A DNA stretch of 64,000 bases from Candidatus Bathyarchaeia archaeon (GTDB taxonomy: Archaea; Thermoproteota; Bathyarchaeia; Bathyarchaeales; DTEX01). The notes below the pieces were generated by a model. It searched no databases. It was not told the origin of the DNA and was given only the letters and a program-made list of their open reading frames with translations. Below, in pieces: positions 52,683 through 62,945 of the stretch; the stretch's first letter is position 1; each line of letters opens with the position of its first letter. Position numbers and translations under genes: made by a program. The stretch covers positions 1 to 64,000 of the forward strand of contig JAVZNR010000007.1 of NCBI GenBank assembly GCA_038882715.1. The letters are read 5' to 3'.

Positions 52683-55600
52683 TTGATTAGCCCGGACGAC
52701 GCTTTTCTAGTTTTTAAGTCATTCTTCGAAGAGAAGGGGTTGGTTAGGCAACATCTTGATTCTTACAACGAGTTCATTGAGCACGGCCTCCAGGAAATCG
52801 TGGATGAGGTTGGCGAGGTTGAGATTGAGGTTCCGGAAGGCCCATTTAAAATAAAGCTTGGTAAAGTTTTTATTGCGCGGGAGACTGAAAACGGCGTTAT
52901 TTATGGCCCCTATATTACTGAGGTTGATGGGACGCGCCGCGAAATATATCCTATGGAGGCGCGTTTAAGGAACCTAACATACGCTATGCCGATTTCCGTT
53001 GAGATGACGCCGGTTGTTGGCGATAGAGAGCTCGATAAGGAGCTTGTATATATAGGCGATATTCCAACAATGCTTAAATCTAGATACTGCCACCTGTACG
53101 GTTTATCCGAGGAAGAGCTTATTAGGCAAGGCGAGGATCCTCTAGATCCGGGAGGATACTTTATAATTAATGGCTCTGAGAGGGTTATAGTTGCCCTAGA
53201 AGATTTAGCCCCAAACCGTATTCTCACGGATGTTGAGATTAAGGGCGCAACACCGATTTATAGGGCTAAAATCTTTTCGACCACAGTGGGCTTTAGGGCT
53301 AGGATCGAGGTTAGAATGAAGCCTAACGGCGCGCTTTATGTTTCTATTCCAGGCATCCCCTCGGAAATACCGTTCGTTGTTTTAATGAGGGCTCTTGGAC
53401 TTGAATCGGATAAGGAGATAGCTGAAGCGGTTTCACTGGACAAAAGCATACAGAGTGAGCTGGAGCCGTCGTTTGAGGATGCCGCTGGAGTGAACACTGT
53501 TGAGGAAGCCCTCTTATTTATTGGTAACCGGGTAGCGCACGGCCAAGTGAAGAGTTATAGGATTCAAAGAGCCGAGCTCCTCATAGACAGGAACTTTATG
53601 CCTCATATTGGGAGGTCTCATAAGAAAAGGATTGATAAGGCGATTCTACTTGGCGAGATGGCTGCTAGAGTCATTGAATTAAAGCTAGGTAGGCGCAAAC
53701 CGGATGACAAGGATCATGTTAAGAACAAAAGGTTGAAGCTCGCTGGCTCCCTATTAGCCGATTTATTCCGTATTGCCTTCAGAAATCTTTGCCGCGACAT
53801 AAAGTATCAGCTTGAAAGAATGGGTTCAAAGAGGCGCATGCTAAGCGTCTCAATAGCCGTCAGACCCGGCATAATAACTGAGAAGCTCCAGCATGCGTTG
53901 GCGACCGGCAACTGGGGCCGGGGTAAAGTTGGCATAACGCAGCTCCTCGACAGAACCAACCTAATATCCACTTACAGCCACCTACGGAGGGTTCAGTCGC
54001 CGCTGAGCAGAAGCCAGCCTAACTTTGAGGCTAGAGATTTGCATGCTACGCATTGGGGTAGGCTCTGTCCAAACGAGACGCCTGAAGGCGCCAACTGTGG
54101 GCTGGTTAAGAATCTGGCTTTATCAGCCTCGATATCTATCGGTGTGGATCCGGATAAAATCAAACGTGAACTCTATAGGCGGGGAGTTGTCCCGCTACTT
54201 GAGGCTGATGAGAAGCTCAGGGCTACGGGTACAAAGGTTTTTGTGAATGGTGTTCCAGTAGGCTACTGTGATAACCCAGAAGCCCTAGTCAATGATATAA
54301 GAAGAGCGAGAAGAATGGGTGAGATACTCCCTGAGGTCAACATCGCGTATTTCTCTGAGGTTTACGGTGTTAAACGTGAGATTTACGTGAACTGTGATGA
54401 GGGAAGAATACGTAGACCTCTAATCATAGTGGAGAACGGTGTGCCTAAGCTGAGGAAAGAGCATGTTGAAAAGATTATCTCCAGAGAATGGACTTGGAGC
54501 GATCTGATAAAGAACGGCATAATCGAATATTTGGATGCGGAGGAGGAAGAAAACGCCTATATAGCGCTTTATCCAGAGGACTTAACGCCTGAACACACCC
54601 ATCTTGAGTTGACGCCTTACGGCATTCTTGGGATCTGCGCTTCTCTAATACCGTACCCAGAGCATAATCAATCTCCACGCAACTCCTACGAGTCCGCGAT
54701 GGCGAAACAGGCTTTAGGAGTTTACGCCTCCAACTTCTCATTTAGAGTTGACTCGCGAGCCCATACGCTCCATTATCCGCAGAAGCCTCTGGTCAGAACA
54801 AAACCCATGGAGATTATAGGGTACGACCTCAGACCCTCAGGGCAAAACTGCATTGTAGCGGTTTTATCCTTCGAAGGATACAACATGGAGGACGCTATAG
54901 TCGTTAACAAGGCTTCTGTAGAGCGCGGTTTATTCCGCTCCACCTTCTATAGGCTGTATGAGGCTGAATGCCGCCAGTACCTAGGCGGCTTAAAGGATCA
55001 GTTAACTGTGCCTGAGCCCGGAACCAGAGGTTTTCGTGGAGAGCAATACTACAGCCACTTAGAGCCAGATGGAATAGTGGGATTGGAGACGGAAGTCTCT
55101 GGCGGAGACGTTTTAATAGGTAGAGTAAGCCCGCCGAGATTTCTCGAAGAGTATAAGGAGTTCGAGGTTAGGGGCCCAACAATGAGGGATTCGTCCATAG
55201 AGATGAGGCCCTCCGAGAAAGGCGTGGTTGACGCGGTGTTTATAACGGAGACTAGTGAGGGAAACAGGCTTGTGAAGGTTAGGGTTAGAGATGAGCGCAT
55301 ACCCGAGCTAGGCGACAAGTTTGCCTCAAGACACGGTCAAAAGGGGGTCATAGGGATGATTGTGCCGCAGGAAGATATGCCCTTCAGCGTGGATGGAATT
55401 GTCCCAGACGTGATAATTAACCCGCACGCTATCCCGTCAAGAATGACTATCGGACAGTTCCTAGAATCGATGGCTGGCAAAATATCAGCTTTGAAGGGCG
55501 AATTTATGGATGGAACCCCCTTCGTAGGCGAGAGGAGAGGCGAGATCCTCAAGCGCATGCTTACAAGCTTAGGGTTCAGTTACACTGGCCGCGAGGTTTT

Positions 55601-56051
55601 ATATAATGGTGTAACTGGCGAAAAATACATGGCGGACATATTCATCGGCGTGGTGTACTATCAGAAGCTACATCACATGGTGGCTGACAAGATTCATGCT
55701 AGGGCCAGAGGACAGGTTCAAATGTTGACTAGGCAGCCGACCGAGGGAAGAGCGAGAGGCGGCGGGCTGCGCTTCGGAGAGATGGAGAGAGACTGCCTAA
55801 TTGGGCATGGAGCAGCTCTTCTCCTCCAAGACAGGCTTCTCGAAGAGTCAGATAAACACGTGATATATGTTTGTGAAAACTGCGGCTTCATAGCTTACTA
55901 CGATATGAGGCAGCGTAAATATGTGTGCCACTTATGTGAAGATAAAGCAAGAGTTTCACCGGTCACGGTTTCATATGCGTTTAAGCTCCTCCTACAGGAG
56001 CTAATGAGCCTATGTATTGCGCCCAGATTAAAGTTAAGGGAGAGGGCGTAA
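52683..56051 (+). CDS. rpoB: RNA polymerase subunit B (unsplit)
   Basis: The second-largest subunit of archaeal RNA polymerase, 1,122 aa in one chain (some euryarchaea split it into B' and B''). Conserved blocks include LDPGGYFIINGSERVI, LCPNETPEGANCGL, GYNMEDAIVVNK, GDKFASRHGQKGV and the C-terminal zinc ribbon CENCGFIAYYD...CHLC. The start is TTG 52683, with GGGGAGG upstream. It leads rpoA directly (1-bp gap). The rpoH gene that usually precedes rpoB in archaea is not upstream; only the permuted tRNA and about 200 bp of AT-rich sequence are there. Confidence 0.95.
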   Translation: MISPDDAFLVFKSFFEEKGLVRQHLDSYNEFIEHGLQEIVDEVGEVEIEVPEGPFKIKLGKVFIARETENGVIYGPYITEVDGTRREIYPMEARLRNLTYAMPISVEMTPVVGDRELDKELVYIGDIPTMLKSRYCHLYGLSEEELIRQGEDPLDPGGYFIINGSERVIVALEDLAPNRILTDVEIKGATPIYRAKIFSTTVGFRARIEVRMKPNGALYVSIPGIPSEIPFVVLMRALGLESDKEIAEAVSLDKSIQSELEPSFEDAAGVNTVEEALLFIGNRVAHGQVKSYRIQRAELLIDRNFMPHIGRSHKKRIDKAILLGEMAARVIELKLGRRKPDDKDHVKNKRLKLAGSLLADLFRIAFRNLCRDIKYQLERMGSKRRMLSVSIAVRPGIITEKLQHALATGNWGRGKVGITQLLDRTNLISTYSHLRRVQSPLSRSQPNFEARDLHATHWGRLCPNETPEGANCGLVKNLALSASISIGVDPDKIKRELYRRGVVPLLEADEKLRATGTKVFVNGVPVGYCDNPEALVNDIRRARRMGEILPEVNIAYFSEVYGVKREIYVNCDEGRIRRPLIIVENGVPKLRKEHVEKIISREWTWSDLIKNGIIEYLDAEEEENAYIALYPEDLTPEHTHLELTPYGILGICASLIPYPEHNQSPRNSYESAMAKQALGVYASNFSFRVDSRAHTLHYPQKPLVRTKPMEIIGYDLRPSGQNCIVAVLSFEGYNMEDAIVVNKASVERGLFRSTFYRLYEAECRQYLGGLKDQLTVPEPGTRGFRGEQYYSHLEPDGIVGLETEVSGGDVLIGRVSPPRFLEEYKEFEVRGPTMRDSSIEMRPSEKGVVDAVFITETSEGNRLVKVRVRDERIPELGDKFASRHGQKGVIGMIVPQEDMPFSVDGIVPDVIINPHAIPSRMTIGQFLESMAGKISALKGEFMDGTPFVGERRGEILKRMLTSLGFSYTGREVLYNGVTGEKYMADIFIGVVYYQKLHHMVADKIHARARGQVQMLTRQPTEGRARGGGLRFGEMERDCLIGHGAALLLQDRLLEESDKHVIYVCENCGFIAYYDMRQRKYVCHLCEDKARVSPVTVSYAFKLLLQELMSLCIAPRLKLRERA

Positions 56052-56052
56052 A

Positions 56053-59000
56053 ATGGCGGCGATTGAGGAAGCATACCAAAAAGTGATAGATTCAATAAGA
56101 TTCGGCGTTATGTCACCCCAAGAGATAAGAAAAATGTCTGTTGTTGAGATTCAAACCGCCGATACTTACGATGAGGACGGAGCGGTTATACCATCAGGCC
56201 TAATGGACAGCCGCCTAGGTGTACTGGAGCCTGGGCAGAGGTGCAGGACATGCGGTAACACATCTGCGGGGTGTCCAGGTCACTTTGGGCATATAGAGCT
56301 CGCTGTGCCAATAATACATGTTGAGTTTGCCGAAATAATCTATAATCTTCTTCAAGCGATATGTAGGAATTGTGGGCGCCTCCTGTTGCCTGAAAAAACC
56401 ATTAGCTCGCTTAGGGCCAGAATGGAAAGATTAAAGAAGATGCTTGGCACTGTTCCCACATCATTCTATAATAGGGTTCTTGAGGAGGCTAGAAAGAACC
56501 GTGAATGCCCGTATTGCGGCGCAAAACAGTATAAGATAGAGTTTACTAAGCCAACGGTATTTCATGAGTATACTGAGGAGGGCGGCTCCCAGCGTTTAAC
56601 GGCCAGCATGATACGTGAGAGATTTGAGAGGATCCCTGATGAAGACCTTGAACTTCTAGGTTTTGATCCTAAATACGCCCGCCCAGAATGGATGATCCTT
56701 CAAGTGCTGCCGGTTCCACCGGTTTACGTTAGACCATCTATAACGCTCGAGTCGGGAATAAGATCTGAGGATGACTTAACCCATAAGCTCGTAGACATAA
56801 TTAGAATAAATCAGAGACTTAAGGAAAATATTGAGGCCGGTGCGCCAACGCTTATAATCCAAGATCTATCGGAGCTTCTTGAGTATCATGTCACCACCTA
56901 CTTCAATAATGAGGCCTCCGGTATACCGCCCTCCAGACATCGCTCCGGAAGGGCGCTTAAAACCTTATCCCAGCGCTTAAAGGGTAAGGAAGGGAGATTT
57001 AGAAGCAACCTGTCGGGTAAGAGGGTTGATTTCTCAGCGCGCACAGTAATTAGCCCAGATTCAAACTTGGATATAAATGAGGTTGGCGTCCCATTATTCG
57101 TAGCTATGAGGCTTACTCTGCCTGAAAAAGTTACGCCGTGGAACATTGACAGACTACGTGAGCTGGTGAAAAACGGGCCGGATAAATATCCAGGAGCGCT
57201 CTACATAATTAGGCCTGATGGAAAACGAATTAGGCTTGAGTTCGTCGCTGATAAAGAGAAGCTCGCTGAGGCTCTTGAACCAGGTTTTGTTGTTGAGCGG
57301 CATCTACAGGACGGCGACATAGTGATATTTAATAGGCAACCGTCCCTGCACAGGATGTCTATAATGGCTCACTACGTTAAGGTTCTTCCATATAAGACCT
57401 TTAGGCTACATTTATGTGTCTGCCCGCCATATAACGCGGACTTCGATGGGGATGAAATGAACCTTCATGTACCGCAAAGTGAGGAAGCCCAAACCGAAGC
57501 CCGCTTACTTATGCAGGTTCAAGACCATATACTTTCACCCAGATTTGGAGGGCCGATAATAGGCGCCATCAGAGACTTTATAACCGCTGCTTTCCTCTTA
57601 ACACGCAAATCAACGCTCCTAAACAAAAAAGAGGTATGCGAACTTTTAGCGGCTGCGGGTTACGAGGGGCCTTTACCGGAGCCAGCGATTAAGGAGCCTG
57701 AGCCTTTATGGACTGGAAAACAGATATTCAGCCTTTTCTTCCCCAGAGGCTTCAACTATGCGTTGAAGGCTAGCGTATGTAGGAACTGTGATGTCTGCCT
57801 CAAAGAGGAATGCCCATACGACGCGTATGTTGTGATAAAAGACGGCGTCTTGATTAAGGGCGTAATAGACAAGAACTCTATAGGCGCCGAGAAATCTGAA
57901 AGCGTTCTGCATAGGATAATTAAGGATTATGGAACCGAGGCTGGCAGAAAATTCCTTAATCAAATTAGCCGCTTACTTAATCGCTTCATAACTATACGCG
58001 GCTTCACCTACTCCTTTGACGAACTCGATCTTTCATCTGAAGCTAGACGAAAAATACGCCAAATCATAAGGAACGCTGAGAAAAAGATCTACTCTTTGAC
58101 GAAAGAATTGCAGGAAGGCACTCTAGAGAGGCTTCCTGGGCAGACGCTTTTAGATTCATTTGAGCTTTACGTGATGAATGAGTTAGCTGAAGCCCGAGAG
58201 AAGGCGGGAAAAGTCGCTGAAGAGGATCTTAGCCTTGAAAACTCCGGCATAGTGATGACGAAGACTGGCGCTAGAGGCTCAACACTTAATATAGGGCAGA
58301 TGGCAGCGATCCTAGGTCAGCAATCTATTCGTGGTAAGCGTGTTATACGCGGTTATCTGGAAAGGGCTTTGCCACATTTCAATATAGGCGATCCGTCTCC
58401 GAAGGCGAGAGGCTTCGTTTACTCATCTTACAGGGACGGTCTTGATCCAATAGAGTTCTTCTTCCACGCCATGGGCGGACGCGAGGGCCTAGTGGACACG
58501 GCCGTGAGGACTCAACAGAGTGGGTACATGCAAAGAAGGCTAATTAACGCCCTTGAGCACCTACGCGTTGAGTATGATGGAACTGTAAGAAACTCGTTAG
58601 GTGAAATCGTACAGTTCAGGTATGGTGAGGACGGCGTGGATCCAGCTAAGAGCGATCACGGTAAGGCGGTTAACGTCAGCAGGCTTATTGACCAAGTTAG
58701 GCTTATGGTTGAGGCCGGTGAGCCCGCGTCAGAAGAATATGTTGAGAGCCAAGTGAATAGCGTTAAAGATGAGCTTACGCCGCTACTGGTGCGCGAGCTT
58801 ATAGAGGGGCTTAAAGCCTCAAATCTTAGTAGAGAGGGCGTGGATCTGGCTGTTAAACTAGCTCTTGAACGCTACAAGAAGGCTCTAGTGGAGCCCGGCG
58901 AAGCCGTCGGCGTTGTTGCGGCGCAATCTATCGGTGAACCGGGTACGCAGATGACTCTGAGAACGTTCCACTATGCTGGTGTTAGGGAGCAGAACGTAAC

Positions 59001-59898
59001 GCTTGGACTACCACGTTTAATTGAAATAGTTGATGCGAGGAGGGAGCCTTCAACCCCTGTTATGACAGTGTATTTAGATGAAGAGCATAGGAAGAGCCGG
59101 GAGAAGGCGATGGAGGTTGCGCAGAGAATTCTATATACGACCGTAGAGGACATCGCTGAGGAAACATATATTGATCCGGAAACCGGCGGGATTATTGTTA
59201 AACTGAGCGAACGCAGGATGAGCGAGCGCGGAATAACCGTAGAAGACCTCAGCAGAACAGTCAATATACCAAATTGCTCATTGAGGTTCGAGAACAACTT
59301 AATGTTTATTGAGCCTAAAAGGAAAATGGATACTAAAAAGCTCTTAAATAAAGTTTCATCGTATTATGTGAAGGGCGTGCCCGGCATAAAGAGGGTTTAT
59401 GTGACTGAAGAGAACGGCGAATGGATTATAAGGACCGACGGGTCTAATCTACCTAGGGTTCTTGAAGTTGTTGGGATTGATCCAACGAGAACAACGACAA
59501 ACAGTATTCATGAGGTGGAGAGAACCTTAGGCATAGAGGCTGCCAGAAACGCGATAATTGAGGAGGCTATGAGTGTTCTTGAGGAGCAGGGGCTGGACGT
59601 TGATGTTAGACACGTGATGCTTGTGGCAGATATAATGACTGTGACCGGCAGCGTTAAGCAGATAGGTCGACATGGGGTTAGCGGTGAAAAGCCGAGCGTT
59701 CTCGCTAGGGCTGCATTTGAGATAACTGTGCCAAATATCGTTGAAGCGGCTATTAAAGGTGAGGTTGATCCGCTGAAAGGCGTGACCGAAAACGTTATAG
59801 TTGGGCAAACTATACCCGTAGGGACAGGTCTAGTTGACATCTATATGACGGCTCCATCTTCAAGTACAAACCTAGAGGAAGGTGAAGTATTTGAGTAG
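56053..59898 (+). CDS. rpoA: RNA polymerase subunit A, fused A'+A''
   Basis: The largest RNA polymerase subunit as one chain of 1,281 aa. Zinc sites near the N-terminus (CRTCGNTSAGCPGHFGH) and CRNCGRLL are followed by the catalytic Mg loop YNADFDGDEMNLHVP at about residue 460. The bridge-helix/trigger-loop region is GEAVGVVAAQSIGEPGTQMT at about 950, then TFHYAGV, in the part that is normally a separate A'' protein. Most Crenarchaeota and Euryarchaeota split the gene before that block; here there is no break. It overlaps the rpl30e gene by 8-17 bp. Confidence 0.95.
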   Translation: MAAIEEAYQKVIDSIRFGVMSPQEIRKMSVVEIQTADTYDEDGAVIPSGLMDSRLGVLEPGQRCRTCGNTSAGCPGHFGHIELAVPIIHVEFAEIIYNLLQAICRNCGRLLLPEKTISSLRARMERLKKMLGTVPTSFYNRVLEEARKNRECPYCGAKQYKIEFTKPTVFHEYTEEGGSQRLTASMIRERFERIPDEDLELLGFDPKYARPEWMILQVLPVPPVYVRPSITLESGIRSEDDLTHKLVDIIRINQRLKENIEAGAPTLIIQDLSELLEYHVTTYFNNEASGIPPSRHRSGRALKTLSQRLKGKEGRFRSNLSGKRVDFSARTVISPDSNLDINEVGVPLFVAMRLTLPEKVTPWNIDRLRELVKNGPDKYPGALYIIRPDGKRIRLEFVADKEKLAEALEPGFVVERHLQDGDIVIFNRQPSLHRMSIMAHYVKVLPYKTFRLHLCVCPPYNADFDGDEMNLHVPQSEEAQTEARLLMQVQDHILSPRFGGPIIGAIRDFITAAFLLTRKSTLLNKKEVCELLAAAGYEGPLPEPAIKEPEPLWTGKQIFSLFFPRGFNYALKASVCRNCDVCLKEECPYDAYVVIKDGVLIKGVIDKNSIGAEKSESVLHRIIKDYGTEAGRKFLNQISRLLNRFITIRGFTYSFDELDLSSEARRKIRQIIRNAEKKIYSLTKELQEGTLERLPGQTLLDSFELYVMNELAEAREKAGKVAEEDLSLENSGIVMTKTGARGSTLNIGQMAAILGQQSIRGKRVIRGYLERALPHFNIGDPSPKARGFVYSSYRDGLDPIEFFFHAMGGREGLVDTAVRTQQSGYMQRRLINALEHLRVEYDGTVRNSLGEIVQFRYGEDGVDPAKSDHGKAVNVSRLIDQVRLMVEAGEPASEEYVESQVNSVKDELTPLLVRELIEGLKASNLSREGVDLAVKLALERYKKALVEPGEAVGVVAAQSIGEPGTQMTLRTFHYAGVREQNVTLGLPRLIEIVDARREPSTPVMTVYLDEEHRKSREKAMEVAQRILYTTVEDIAEETYIDPETGGIIVKLSERRMSERGITVEDLSRTVNIPNCSLRFENNLMFIEPKRKMDTKKLLNKVSSYYVKGVPGIKRVYVTEENGEWIIRTDGSNLPRVLEVVGIDPTRTTTNSIHEVERTLGIEAARNAIIEEAMSVLEEQGLDVDVRHVMLVADIMTVTGSVKQIGRHGVSGEKPSVLARAAFEITVPNIVEAAIKGEVDPLKGVTENVIVGQTIPVGTGLVDIYMTAPSSSTNLEEGEVFE

Positions 59899-60217
59899 TT
59901 TCAGTAGAAGTGAGATTGATAGGTCAATATCCATAGCCGTTAAAACAGGAAAAATTTTATTTGGCTCCAACTCCACCATGAAGAGCGTTATGACTGGGAG
60001 AGCTAAATTAGTCGTCCTATCATCCAATTGTCCACAAGATAAACGTGAGAAAATCGAACACTACTGTAAACTATCCGGTGTTCCGTTAATAATATATCCT
60101 GGCACAAGCTTAGATTTAGGTTCAGTTTGCGGTAAACCTTTCCCAGTATCCTCCCTCACAATAAGAGACCCAGGCGACTCCGATATCCTCAAGTTTGCGG
60201 GTGGTGAAAATGTCTAG
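59891..60217 (+). CDS. rpl30e: Ribosomal protein eL30 (L30e)
   Basis: A large-subunit ribosomal protein of the L7Ae/L30e fold, about 108 aa. Motifs are VKTGKILFGSNSTMKSV, KLVVLSSNCP and the C-terminal GSVCGKPFPVSSLTI. The start is TTG 59891 (GTG 59882 possible), with AAGGTGA just ahead, inside the end of rpoA. The order rpoA-rpl30e-nusA-rpsL is the standard archaeal cluster. It overlaps nusA by 8 bp. Confidence 0.93.
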   Translation: MSSFSRSEIDRSISIAVKTGKILFGSNSTMKSVMTGRAKLVVLSSNCPQDKREKIEHYCKLSGVPLIIYPGTSLDLGSVCGKPFPVSSLTIRDPGDSDILKFAGGENV

Positions 60218-60647
60218 GGGTATTCGTTTAACTAATGATGAATTAGAATATATGCGTCTATTCGAGAGCTTAACAGGAGCCATGGTTAGAGACTGCATAA
60301 TTGACCAGAAATTCGACAGAGTCATCTTTGTGATAAAGGAGGGCGAAGTCGGACTAGCCATAGGTAAAGGAGGCAAAAACATAGCGCTTCTCGAGAAGAT
60401 CACTGGCAAGAAATATGAGGTTGTAGAGTTCTCTGAGGATCCCGTTCAGCTTATAAAAAACGCTTTGAAACCCGCGGTTGTCAAAGAGGTGCGGATAATC
60501 AAGAAGCCTGACGGAAGCGTTATAGCTGTCGCCTCAGTTGAAAGCAAAGATAAAGGCATAGCCATCGGTAAAAACGGCAGAAACGCTGAAAAGGTTAGAT
60601 TTCTAGCTAAGCGCTACTTCAACATAAGTAACGTCATCATAGTATAA
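60210..60647 (+). CDS. nusA: NusA-like KH-domain transcription factor
   Basis: The archaeal short NusA consists of two KH domains only, 145 aa from ATG 60210 (GGTGGTGA upstream). KH1 contains GLAIGKGGKNIALLEKITG and KH2 GIAIGKNGRNAEKVRFLAKR, both with the GxxG loop. It lacks the bacterial RNAP-binding and S1 domains. It is thought to act in transcription elongation/termination coupled to the RNA polymerase and ribosome operon in which it lies. Confidence 0.93.
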   Translation: MSRGIRLTNDELEYMRLFESLTGAMVRDCIIDQKFDRVIFVIKEGEVGLAIGKGGKNIALLEKITGKKYEVVEFSEDPVQLIKNALKPAVVKEVRIIKKPDGSVIAVASVESKDKGIAIGKNGRNAEKVRFLAKRYFNISNVIIV

Positions 60648-60721
60648 CTTGGCATAGAACTTGAACAAACGAAACGTTTATAACCATTTGGCAAAATGTT
60701 GAATAATTGGAGCTGAAAAAC

Positions 60722-61159
60722 ATGGCTAAAAAGCCTAGAGGAGAGTTCGCCGCAAGAAAGCTCCGCGATAGAAGGCAAAAGTTCCGTTGGAAGGATAGAT
60801 ACTATAAGAGACGCATGCTTATGTTAGATATTAAAGCGGATCCTCTCGAAGGAGCCCCCATGGCTCGCGGAATAGTTCTAGAGAAAGTGGGGCGGGAAAG
60901 CAAGCAGCCGAACAGCGCGATACGGAAATGCGTGAGAGTTCAGCTCATAAAGAACGGTAAAGTTGTAACGGCTTTCCTGCCAGGCGACGGAGCGCTCAAC
61001 GTTGTTGATGAGCATGATGAGGTGCTCATTGAAGGCATAGGCGGCTCAAGAGGGCGGTCGATGGGCGATATTCCCGGAGTTAGATGGAAAGTTATAACGG
61101 TTAATGGAATAGCGCTTAAGGATTTGGTTTTGGGTAGAAAGGAGAAGCCTAGGCGCTAG
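60722..61159 (+). CDS. rpsL: Ribosomal protein uS12
   Basis: A small-subunit decoding-centre protein, about 145 aa from ATG 60722 (GGAGCTGA upstream). Signature [14 protein letters not shown], then [17 protein letters not shown] and [18 protein letters not shown]. rpsG and the EF-1A gene that often follow in archaea are not next; an opposite-strand gene follows instead. Confidence 0.95.
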   Translation: MAKKPRGEFAARKLRDRRQKFRWKDRYYKRRMLMLDIKADPLEGAPMARGIVLEKVGRESKQPNSAIRKCVRVQLIKNGKVVTAFLPGDGALNVVDEHDEVLIEGIGGSRGRSMGDIPGVRWKVITVNGIALKDLVLGRKEKPRR

Positions 61160-61174
61160 GCTCATGGTTGAGAC

Positions 61175-61645
61175 TTATAGGTAAACATCTGAATATTCGT
61201 CGAGTAAAGCTTTCACGATTTTCTCCTTATCATCTTCTGTAGTATACTCCATTGGAAAATGTTTTCTCAAAGGTATAATCAGGAAATGCAGCAATCCGTT
61301 CTCCGAGTCATCCCATATCTCAATTATGCCCCTCTTTATCTCTAGACGCGACCGCTCCCTTATAATCTCATAAATCCTGTCAAAGTTCACATTAGTCTTA
61401 GACATGAATATTTTATCTCCGACTTTTAAAACGTATATGTCCAGTTTCTCTCTAGAAATATAGTTTTTTAAGAGAGTGTAAATGCGGTCAACATCAGTTC
61501 TTATGTCGGTTATCGCACCATAATCGCTGCCAGCCCTCAAAAAACTTTCAACAAGCATTTCAACAAGCTTGCTGGCTCCTATACCTTCCTCTGTAAACTC
61601 CTCCTCGACCTTTTTCCTTAGGGGCTGTTTTCTTTGCGACTGCAT
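61175..61645 (-). CDS. Hypothetical protein
   Basis: 156 aa. A basic, polar N-terminus is followed by a helix-rich region (ASKLVEMLVESFLRAGSDYG) and a beta segment (EIKRGIIEIWDDSENGLLHF) with a charged C-terminus. No motif that I recognise. It converges on rpsL. Confidence 0.55.
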   Translation of the reverse strand: MQSQRKQPLRKKVEEEFTEEGIGASKLVEMLVESFLRAGSDYGAITDIRTDVDRIYTLLKNYISREKLDIYVLKVGDKIFMSKTNVNFDRIYEIIRERSRLEIKRGIIEIWDDSENGLLHFLIIPLRKHFPMEYTTEDDKEKIVKALLDEYSDVYL

Positions 61646-61762
61646 TTATTTTCACTTGACTTAAAAAATGGTTTTCAGCATAAAAATCCGCGATTAAGAA
61701 TAAAAAGCTTGAGAGGAAATATTAGCTGTACATTTATGTATATGATAAGAGGTGGGCGCGTC

Positions 61763-62812
61763 TCATAAATGTTTGTAAAATTCTCTTGGTCTAAGCTCTT
61801 CAAAATCGTTTGTTTGGCTTACGATATGCTTCCTTATGTCGAGACAGAGATGGCATTTTGATATGTATCCATTTTCTCTCTCCTTGTACCCGTAATTCTC
61901 AGAAGCATATATGAAGAGCTTTTTAATACCCTCAAATGATGTAAGTCTACCAATTATTGGGTGCTCGTCTAAATCTATTCCATCCTGACACAGCGTCTCC
62001 AGTTCTCTAGCGTCCCCTAAAGATATGCCTGCACAGTAACCAGTTATATAATTATAGTAGTTATCCACATGCACATGCCAGTTTCGAGTCAATTCTTCCA
62101 AACAAGATTCACCGAAAAATTCTCTCGCTGGCCTCTTCCTATATAAGTGGCCCAGCCTATAGGGTAGCCTACCCATCAAAAGCATTGATGGGTAACTTAA
62201 CCCGTAATAAAGTCCCAAGGGATCCCTTTTACTCATCATCAATAAATATTCCTCAAAAGAAATGGTTCCCTTCAAGCCAATAGACATCATCTGATTGAAG
62301 AAGCTTTCCTGATATATTATCGCGTTTCTTCCAAATATGCGTCTGCTTATTTTAGCGGCCCGCTCTATACGCTCGAAGGGTGTCTGCTCAACGACAAAAG
62401 GATTGGCGCTGATAAGTATGCCGTCTAAACCAGATTTCTTCAACTCTGTAAGCTTCTCTTCAGTCACATTATCGTTAATGCACCAGAAGCAGTTCGTCTC
62501 GACGAAAATGGACGGTATACTATGGCTGCTGGCGGCTTCAACCAGCTTTAATAGAAGGTCGAAATTTAGGAAAGGTTCGCCGCCAGTAAAATGTAATCCA
62601 ATATTAACTCCAACCTGATTAAAATCCTCAGGGTAGTATTCTCTAAACGATTTGGAGAACGTCTCCAGAATCTTCTCAGCGCTCTTTAAATCTATCCAAT
62701 AGCTTCCCCATTTTGGGGAACACGCGTACATGCAATGCCGACACTCGTTCGTACACTTGTAGGTCAATAGGACTCCGGCTGAAAACGGCTTGGGAACATA
62801 TAGCCTACTCAT
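61763..62812 (-). CDS. Radical SAM protein
   Basis: A 349-aa AdoMet radical enzyme. The cluster-binding CxxxCxxC is C20-TNE-C24-RH-C27, followed by the SAM-binding GGEPF near residue 80. A C-terminal CHLC pair (about 327) could bind an auxiliary cluster, as in SPASM/twitch proteins. The reaction cannot be assigned; no precursor peptide or biosynthetic partner is next to it. The start is ATG 62812. Confidence 0.85.
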   Translation of the reverse strand: MSRLYVPKPFSAGVLLTYKCTNECRHCMYACSPKWGSYWIDLKSAEKILETFSKSFREYYPEDFNQVGVNIGLHFTGGEPFLNFDLLLKLVEAASSHSIPSIFVETNCFWCINDNVTEEKLTELKKSGLDGILISANPFVVEQTPFERIERAAKISRRIFGRNAIIYQESFFNQMMSIGLKGTISFEEYLLMMSKRDPLGLYYGLSYPSMLLMGRLPYRLGHLYRKRPAREFFGESCLEELTRNWHVHVDNYYNYITGYCAGISLGDARELETLCQDGIDLDEHPIIGRLTSFEGIKKLFIYASENYGYKERENGYISKCHLCLDIRKHIVSQTNDFEELRPREFYKHL

Positions 62813-62842
62813 ACTGAATCCTTAATCTGTAATGTTCAAAAA

Positions 62843-62852
62843 TAGATTTAAA
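62843..62852 (+). promoter_or_regulatory. BoxA upstream of the candidate C/D sRNA
   Basis: A TTTAAAT-containing run at about 62846-62852, 25-30 nt before the candidate sRNA start near 62876. Its near-palindromic core could also serve the radical SAM gene on the other strand. Confidence 0.35.
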
Positions 62853-62875
62853 TTTCGCGTGGCAATATATGTGAC

Positions 62876-62945
62876 TTGGGGATGATGTAGGAAGAGTCGA
62901 GAGACATAATAAACCTATGATCGGGAGTTACTCAGCTGACCCGAT
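62876..62945 (+). ncRNA. Candidate C/D-box sRNA
   Basis: A C-box-like ATGATGT (62882-62888) follows GGG. A degenerate C' (ATGATC, about 62917-62922) lies in the middle. A D box CTGA (62936-62939) is followed by CCC that can pair with the GGG to form a terminal stem. The size (about 65-70 nt) suits archaeal methylation guides. The D' box is not clear. A BoxA lies upstream and a strong hairpin directly downstream. Confidence 0.4.
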
